A DNA stretch of 64,000 bases from UBA1014 sp964344035 (GTDB lineage Bacteria; SAR324; NAC60-12): assembly GCA_964344035.1 (NCBI GenBank), contig CAYFLK010000009.1, forward strand, positions 22,242 to 86,241, written 5' to 3'. This document shows, piece after piece, positions 60,801 through 64,000 of this stretch. Made by a program: the position numbers and the translations under genes. The stretch's first letter is position 1; each line of letters opens with the position of its first letter. The notes below the pieces were generated by a model, which made no database searches, was not told where the DNA came from, and saw only the letters and a program-made list of their open reading frames with translations.

Positions 60801-61869
60801 CATTCCGGAATACCTGCAGCCACGCATTGAACTCCTTACCAATGACGGCATGGTACTTTGCGCAGGCAGAAATACATCCGAACTGCTGCTTCTGCGACTT
60901 GCCGAACTGCACAACAAACCCATCGAAAAACCGAAGGGGAACGAATCCAAGGCATGGCGTGACGCGGAACGAACCTGGGCCCTTGACTACATCACGAACT
61001 GGAACTTCGAACTCCCAAGACGCATTTCTGTTGATAACCCCGGTGGTTATGCTTTGCATGGTTATCCTGGACTGGAACAAAAGGAAGACAGGATACGCCG
61101 GCATCTTTTTGCTTCCCCGGAAGAAGCCGAACAAAACACCCTTCCGGCGCTCAGATACCTGCTATCCCTGGGAGTCGGCGCAGAGCTCGCATGGATGGAA
61201 CACGAGTTGTCCGATTTGCGGAACCTGCATCAAAAATACGCTCCGTTTGGTTCGCTCTCTGAATTAAAATCAGATCTGCGCGAAAACCTTTACGGGTTCC
61301 TATTCGATGGTCCTTGGATTGAGGAACGTGTAGAATTCGAGGCACGCATCCAGGAGGCCCAAAAAAAGCTCGGCACGCTTTCCACACAGTATTTGCCCGC
61401 CTTTGAATCATTGCTAGACTCCTTTCATGAAACACGTATTTTTCTGGTTAAACTGGCTGCGGAACGGCCTGTTCATTCCCTGGATATGATGCATTCCCAT
61501 CTTGACCAACTCCTTCCGCGGAGGTTCCCCAGAATAAACCCGTTTGTGAGATGGGCCAACTTGAAACGATATCTGCGGGCGGTCCGGGTCCGCGCAGAAC
61601 GTTTGCAGGTCAACCCGGAAAAAGATGCGGAAAAATTTATGAACCTGCGTCCATGGCTGAATGTATTCCAACAGTTGGAGGAAGTTAAACTGAACGCGGG
61701 GGAACGCTCAGCCTTGGCTGAATTCCGCTGGCTTCTGGAAGAGTTCCGGGTTTCCCTGTTTGCTCCCGAACTTAAAACCCAGGTCCCAGTCTCTGCCAGA
61801 CGTCTGGAAAAATACATCCTGCAGAATTTCCCTAATCACCCGCTTGTCTTCACTTCCGGGCCCTATTGA
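57817..61869 (+). CDS. hrpA: ATP-dependent RNA helicase HrpA
   Basis: A 1350-aa DEAH-box helicase of the full HrpA length. The helicase core has Walker A GETGSGKT (about residue 107), DEAH (about 203), TSASINTE and STNIAETSLTIPGIRYVVDSG, then QRAGRAGRV. The winged-helix, ratchet and OB-fold region (LEELGAADEHFRLTLLGKQL) follows, with a long C-terminal DUF3418-type domain. HrpA is a proteobacterial helicase involved in mRNA processing and in resolving stalled or collided ribosomes. The ATG at 57817 is close to the family start. A promoter for the next gene overlaps its stop. Confidence 0.95.
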   Translation: MFSPADLHSLEKEIGRTMLRDRFRLHTRFRKLKQVVHKPDQRSTNKERLELDFLSLLEQAQQSAKLLSRRKSLNPFLNFPPSLPITEHRDAIVKALCQHQVIIVAGETGSGKTTQLPKFCLEAGLGRKGRIACTQPRRVAATSIARQVAEELHTEVGNQVGYRIRFSEKHSEQTLIQFLTDGMLLAETQSDRFLNQYDAIILDEAHERSLNIDFLLGYLKQLLPKRPELRLLITSASINTEHFSRAFYDAPVIEVYGRTYPVEILYRPLEDEKEESGDYTIIDSVSDSVREILDSTREGDVLAFLPGEQEIREVLDRLTPYKKNHAIMPLYGRLTAREQNRIFRDSQQRKVVISTNIAETSLTIPGIRYVVDSGLARISRYQPRTRVQRLPVERIARSNALQRAGRAGRVQSGICIRLFSEDTFAQMREYAEPEILRSNLAGVILQMLMLGLGESHSPGVERIASFPFLDPPSPAVIREGFRLLEELGAADEHFRLTLLGKQLARLPIEPQTARMLIAAREETALREVLVIASGLSIQDPREFPLEEKEKARQMHHAFVHPDSDFLTLLNIWNAYHDEWEMLGSENKMRKFCKRHFLSFVRLREWRDIHRQLVSNLKESRLLELNEKPADYGTIHRSILSGLLNCIARKKEKNRYRTAGGKEVHIFPGSTLFKKSQSWVLAGEQVETSRLYARKAANIEVEWLEPLGGRLCKKTYADPYFDPETGIVQVHENVTLHGLTIVSRRRVPFIRVNPTEATLVFIQEALVAERLNSRLPFFRGNRNLKRKYLEQDEKLRRNRLHDLEADQETFYRKHLRNVGSIHDLNRVLKKQRSSGNSDILFMSASDFPSMSGDPEPNEKDFPDHWECHGQLLAIKYVFSPGAENDGVTLRVHDAVAPHLHPHICDWQVPGCWEERVFYLLKTLPKALRRQLLPLAETAQTLKDHLRLPPECFESAYLESPHSHSTQPGFGFTDVLGDLIFRHFRVRVNQEDWNWVRIPEYLQPRIELLTNDGMVLCAGRNTSELLLLRLAELHNKPIEKPKGNESKAWRDAERTWALDYITNWNFELPRRISVDNPGGYALHGYPGLEQKEDRIRRHLFASPEEAEQNTLPALRYLLSLGVGAELAWMEHELSDLRNLHQKYAPFGSLSELKSDLRENLYGFLFDGPWIEERVEFEARIQEAQKKLGTLSTQYLPAFESLLDSFHETRIFLVKLAAERPVHSLDMMHSHLDQLLPRRFPRINPFVRWANLKRYLRAVRVRAERLQVNPEKDAEKFMNLRPWLNVFQQLEEVKLNAGERSALAEFRWLLEEFRVSLFAPELKTQVPVSARRLEKYILQNFPNHPLVFTSGPY

Positions 61870-61894
61870 CTTCCTTTCCTTCATTTCGTAAAAT
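61866..61894 (+). promoter_or_regulatory. Sigma-70 type promoter of the grx-rhodanese gene
   Basis: TTGACT (61866-61871), a 17-nt spacer and TAAAAT (61889-61894), followed by a leader of about 100 nt to the ATG at 62004. The -35 box overlaps the hrpA stop codon. Confidence 0.65.
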
Positions 61895-62003
61895 TAACAC
61901 ATTTAGCAATAACCCGATTTCAAACAGGACTAATTTGGTGCGGATTCCAGGGTTTTAAACATATTTTCCTGGACAAACCTTCCTTATTATTCAGGAATAT
62001 CTT

Positions 62004-62732
62004 ATGAAATTTAAAGTAGTATCCCCTAATGTTGATGCCCAAGGGATTCAGGATGCAGATCCGAGTGTTCGCATCCAGGGCTTGATCAGAGAAAACCCGG
62101 TTTTTCTATTCATGAAGGGCACCCCTGAATCCCCGCAGTGCGGGTTCTCATACCGGGTGGTACAGGTGCTGAATTCATGGAATGTACCCTTTCAGTCGTT
62201 CAATGTTCTTGCCGATGAATCAATCAGGCAGGGAATCAAGGATTTTTCCGAATGGCCCACTATCCCCCAGCTTTATGTAAACCAGGAATTTGTAGGAGGC
62301 TGCGACATCGTTGAAGAGCTTTCCGAAAACGGAGAGATGGCGGGTCTTCTTAAGGATGCGTTTCCTGATCGTGAATTCACTCCTCCAGTTCCACCCGCGG
62401 AAGTGCAGGAAATCACCGCTGCCGACGGCGCGCCCCTGCTGAAGAACAACAAATCCATTCAACTGCTGGACGTACGTACCCCCGAAGAGCGGGCACATGC
62501 ATGCATCGACAATTCACGGCTATTGGACAACCATCTGGCCCAGGAAATACTGGATACTTGGTCCCCGGAAACACCGCTGATGTTCATCTGTCATGTCGGC
62601 ATCCGCAGTCGTCAAGCCGCACAGTATTTCACTGCACAGGGATTTCAGCATGTATATAATGTCACCGATGGAATAGAAGGCTGGTCGTTAAATGTCGACC
62701 CTTCTATCCCGCGTTACAAGGCCGAAAATTAA
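62004..62732 (+). CDS. Grx4-type monothiol glutaredoxin fused to a rhodanese domain
   Basis: A 242-aa fusion. Residues 25-115 are a monothiol glutaredoxin with the CGFS active site (SPQCGFSYRVVQVL) and WPTIPQLYVNQEFVGGCDIVEE. Residues 135-235 are a rhodanese domain with the active-site loop CHVGIRS (catalytic Cys) and LLDVRTPEERAHACI. CGFS glutaredoxins carry [2Fe-2S] clusters between assembly proteins; a rhodanese may supply or accept sulfane sulfur. The next gene is an A-type Fe-S carrier, so a cluster-trafficking role is likely. Confidence 0.9.
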   Translation: MKFKVVSPNVDAQGIQDADPSVRIQGLIRENPVFLFMKGTPESPQCGFSYRVVQVLNSWNVPFQSFNVLADESIRQGIKDFSEWPTIPQLYVNQEFVGGCDIVEELSENGEMAGLLKDAFPDREFTPPVPPAEVQEITAADGAPLLKNNKSIQLLDVRTPEERAHACIDNSRLLDNHLAQEILDTWSPETPLMFICHVGIRSRQAAQYFTAQGFQHVYNVTDGIEGWSLNVDPSIPRYKAEN

Positions 62733-62763
62733 CTCATGGATGACACCTAAACAAAATCAACAC

Positions 62764-63165
62764 ATGACAACGGAAATGCAGGAAATCCTGCCCCAGGTAA
62801 TGCTCACCGAACGGGCGGCTCAGGTCTTCAAGGAAGCCTGCGCCGCGGAAGAAAAAATGCTGGACGAATCCTATCTGCGCATCGGCGCAAAACCCGGTGG
62901 GTGTTCGGGATGGAAATATGAACTCGAATGGAACGGTCCGGAAGACATCAAACCCGAAGACCTTACCGTGCAAAGCAACGGGGTTTCAGTTGTTGTCGAA
63001 AAAGAATGTCTGACCGACATCCTCGGGTCGGTACGGATTGATTTTTCCGACAAAAACCTGGTTGAACAGGGATTCGTCTTTGAACAGCTCACCAACGGCC
63101 ACCAGTGTGGCTGCGGAGAATCTTTCACCCCGGTCCGGGAACTGAAGAAGTCCGCGCAGGGCTGA
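62764..63165 (+). CDS. Iron-sulfur cluster carrier, A-type (IscA/ErpA family)
   Basis: A 133-aa HesB/IscA protein with the three conserved cysteines: one in GAKPGGCSGWKYELEW and two in the CGCGESF motif near the C-terminus. These proteins receive Fe-S clusters and pass them to target enzymes. It starts about 30 bp after the Grx4-rhodanese fusion. ATG at 62764 is used; an ATG at 62740 is also possible. The C-terminal extension after CGCGESF (TPVRELKKSAQG) is a few residues longer than usual. Confidence 0.9.
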   Translation: MTTEMQEILPQVMLTERAAQVFKEACAAEEKMLDESYLRIGAKPGGCSGWKYELEWNGPEDIKPEDLTVQSNGVSVVVEKECLTDILGSVRIDFSDKNLVEQGFVFEQLTNGHQCGCGESFTPVRELKKSAQG

Positions 63166-63171
63166 ACACCG

Positions 63172-63789
63172 ATGATAGAACTTTTCGCGTCTGCGTTGTG
63201 CTTCGCCCTTTTCCTCTACAAGTGGCTGATCATCATCGCAGTCCTGCTCACATGGGTCAGCGCTGATCCCTACAACCCGCTGGTCCAATGGATTGCGCGC
63301 TTGACCCGCCCCCTTTGGGTCTGGTGCGAACAGCGGATGCCGGTGATGATGGCACATTTCAGCCCTTATGCGGCGCTGCTGCTGGTGATCTTCGCGCAGG
63401 CTGTGCTTCCAGCGGAGCTTCGTTCACTGGACCTGCTGCTGCAGGGACGCAACGACGGGTATGGTGTTTTGCTGCAAACAGGCGGTCATTTGCTGCAGGG
63501 CGCCGGGATTGTAATGCAAAGTCTGATTTTTTTCTTTGTCATCATCCTGGTGATCTGGTTTTTTCTGACTTTAGTCAACCCGGCATTCAACAATCCGCTG
63601 GTACGGATCATCCATGTGCTGGCTGATCCGCTGATTACCCCGCTTCAGCGTTACCTTCCACGCTCCCGAGTGGACCTCTCCCCGCTGCTGGCGATTCTGC
63701 TGTTTCTGCTGATCCAGATGTACCTGATCGGACCCGTATCCGCGTATGGCAACAGCCTCTCCTTTCCGGTCAGCCTTTGCATCTACTGA
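63172..63789 (+). CDS. YggT family membrane protein
   Basis: A 205-aa protein with two copies of the YggT module (ALFLYKWLIIIAVLLTWVSADPYNPLVQWIARLTRPLW, then FFFVIILVIWFFLTLVNPAFNNPLVRIIHVLADPLITPLQ). Family members are inner-membrane proteins implicated in osmotic stress and, as CcmK-like/YlmG proteins, in septum or thylakoid organisation. It starts 6 bp after the Fe-S carrier gene. Confidence 0.9.
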   Translation: MIELFASALCFALFLYKWLIIIAVLLTWVSADPYNPLVQWIARLTRPLWVWCEQRMPVMMAHFSPYAALLLVIFAQAVLPAELRSLDLLLQGRNDGYGVLLQTGGHLLQGAGIVMQSLIFFFVIILVIWFFLTLVNPAFNNPLVRIIHVLADPLITPLQRYLPRSRVDLSPLLAILLFLLIQMYLIGPVSAYGNSLSFPVSLCIY

Positions 63790-63795
63790 ACGCTT

Positions 63796-63966
63796 ATGAT
63801 GCTGCTCAGCCTCCACATCGTTGCCATTGCCGCCATCATCGGCATTGCCTGGAATATTGCATACAAAATGGGGAAAAAGGAAGGTTTGCGCATCGCCCGG
63901 TTTGAAAAGGAAACTTCCTCACCAGGAAAATCAACAGGGCAGTCCGCTAAGCCGAAGTTCCCTTAA
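63796..63966 (+). CDS. Small membrane protein, 56 aa
   Basis: An ATG-started 56-codon gene 6 bp after the YggT stop. The product has one transmembrane helix (LLSLHIVAIAAIIGIAWNIA) and a basic tail (KMGKKEGLRIARFEKE). No family is recognised, but the tight spacing suggests that it is a real co-transcribed gene. Confidence 0.55.
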   Translation: MMLLSLHIVAIAAIIGIAWNIAYKMGKKEGLRIARFEKETSSPGKSTGQSAKPKFP

Positions 63967-64000
63967 GTGATCAGTCATATCTCTTTGATTAATTTGATAA

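Overview
The window is the chromosome of a Gram-negative, flagellated bacterium with proteobacterial-type housekeeping genes (zapA, hrpA, MATE and lipoprotein genes, a sigma-54 type flagellar promoter, a 6S RNA candidate next to zapA). The exact clade cannot be read from the sequence. A deep-branching delta-/SAR324-like lineage is my tentative guess, resting on the mix of a PUFA-synthase gene, a proteobacterial 6S candidate and an odd gene order; it is inference only. One run of 10 Ns (31835-31844) shows that this is a scaffolded assembly.

Layout. 1-999: C-terminus of a PfaC-like polyunsaturated fatty acid synthase. 994-5500 (minus): tRNA-Thr, tRNA-Tyr, tRNA-Thr, rpmG, tRNA-Trp, secE, nusG, rplK, rplA, rplJ, rplL behind a strong promoter, but with no rpoBC after rplL. 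5549-10480 (minus): a nitronate-monooxygenase-like flavoprotein, then overlapping ftsH-psd-fabI (membrane quality control, phosphatidylethanolamine and fatty acid synthesis). 10792-19578 (plus): MATE exporter, fliF-fliH-fliI (no fliG) behind a sigma-54 promoter, and two lipoproteins. 19613-25597: histidine degradation, with hutF divergent from hutI-hutU-hutH. 25612-30511: a pilin-like protein, a broken rbgA/ylqF GTPase gene, a coiled-coil protein, zapA with a downstream 6S RNA candidate, and a XerC-like recombinase with altered catalytic residues. 30640-37303: a type I restriction-modification operon, hsdM-hsdS-four-helix-bundle gene-hsdR. 37416-46110 (mostly minus): small membrane/secreted proteins, a D-2-hydroxyacid dehydrogenase, a ceramidase-like membrane protein, and a methionine block (metF, metH, ArsR-methyltransferase fusion with its own operator). 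46361-52999: a prepilin-peptidase N-domain protein, a flippase-like membrane protein, an acetoin-utilisation/HDAC-type deacetylase and dnaE. 53079-54393: an accessory pocket with a cupin gene, a decayed second fliF fragment, a toxin-antitoxin pair and a REP-like palindrome. 54748-63966: aldehyde dehydrogenase, tRNA-Arg, YjbQ, hrpA, a Grx4-rhodanese fusion, an A-type Fe-S carrier, YggT and a tiny membrane protein.

The most interesting signal is a family of at least six short palindromic elements (27, 27, 30, 30, 33 and 39 bp, all multiples of three) lying inside protein-coding genes: fliH, the xerC-like gene, hsdR (three copies) and dnaE. They share outer arms CCTGNCT and AGGCAGG, a 2-3 nt bulge, and an inner stem whose two sides vary together. 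Five of the six are read in the same frame and add a peptide of the form L-[STP]-A...AQAG. They resemble in concept the palindromic elements found inside Rickettsia genes, but the sequence is different. A second unusual structure is a 9-bp-periodic TGGAC array with an inverted GTCCA array inside the four-helix-bundle gene of the restriction operon.
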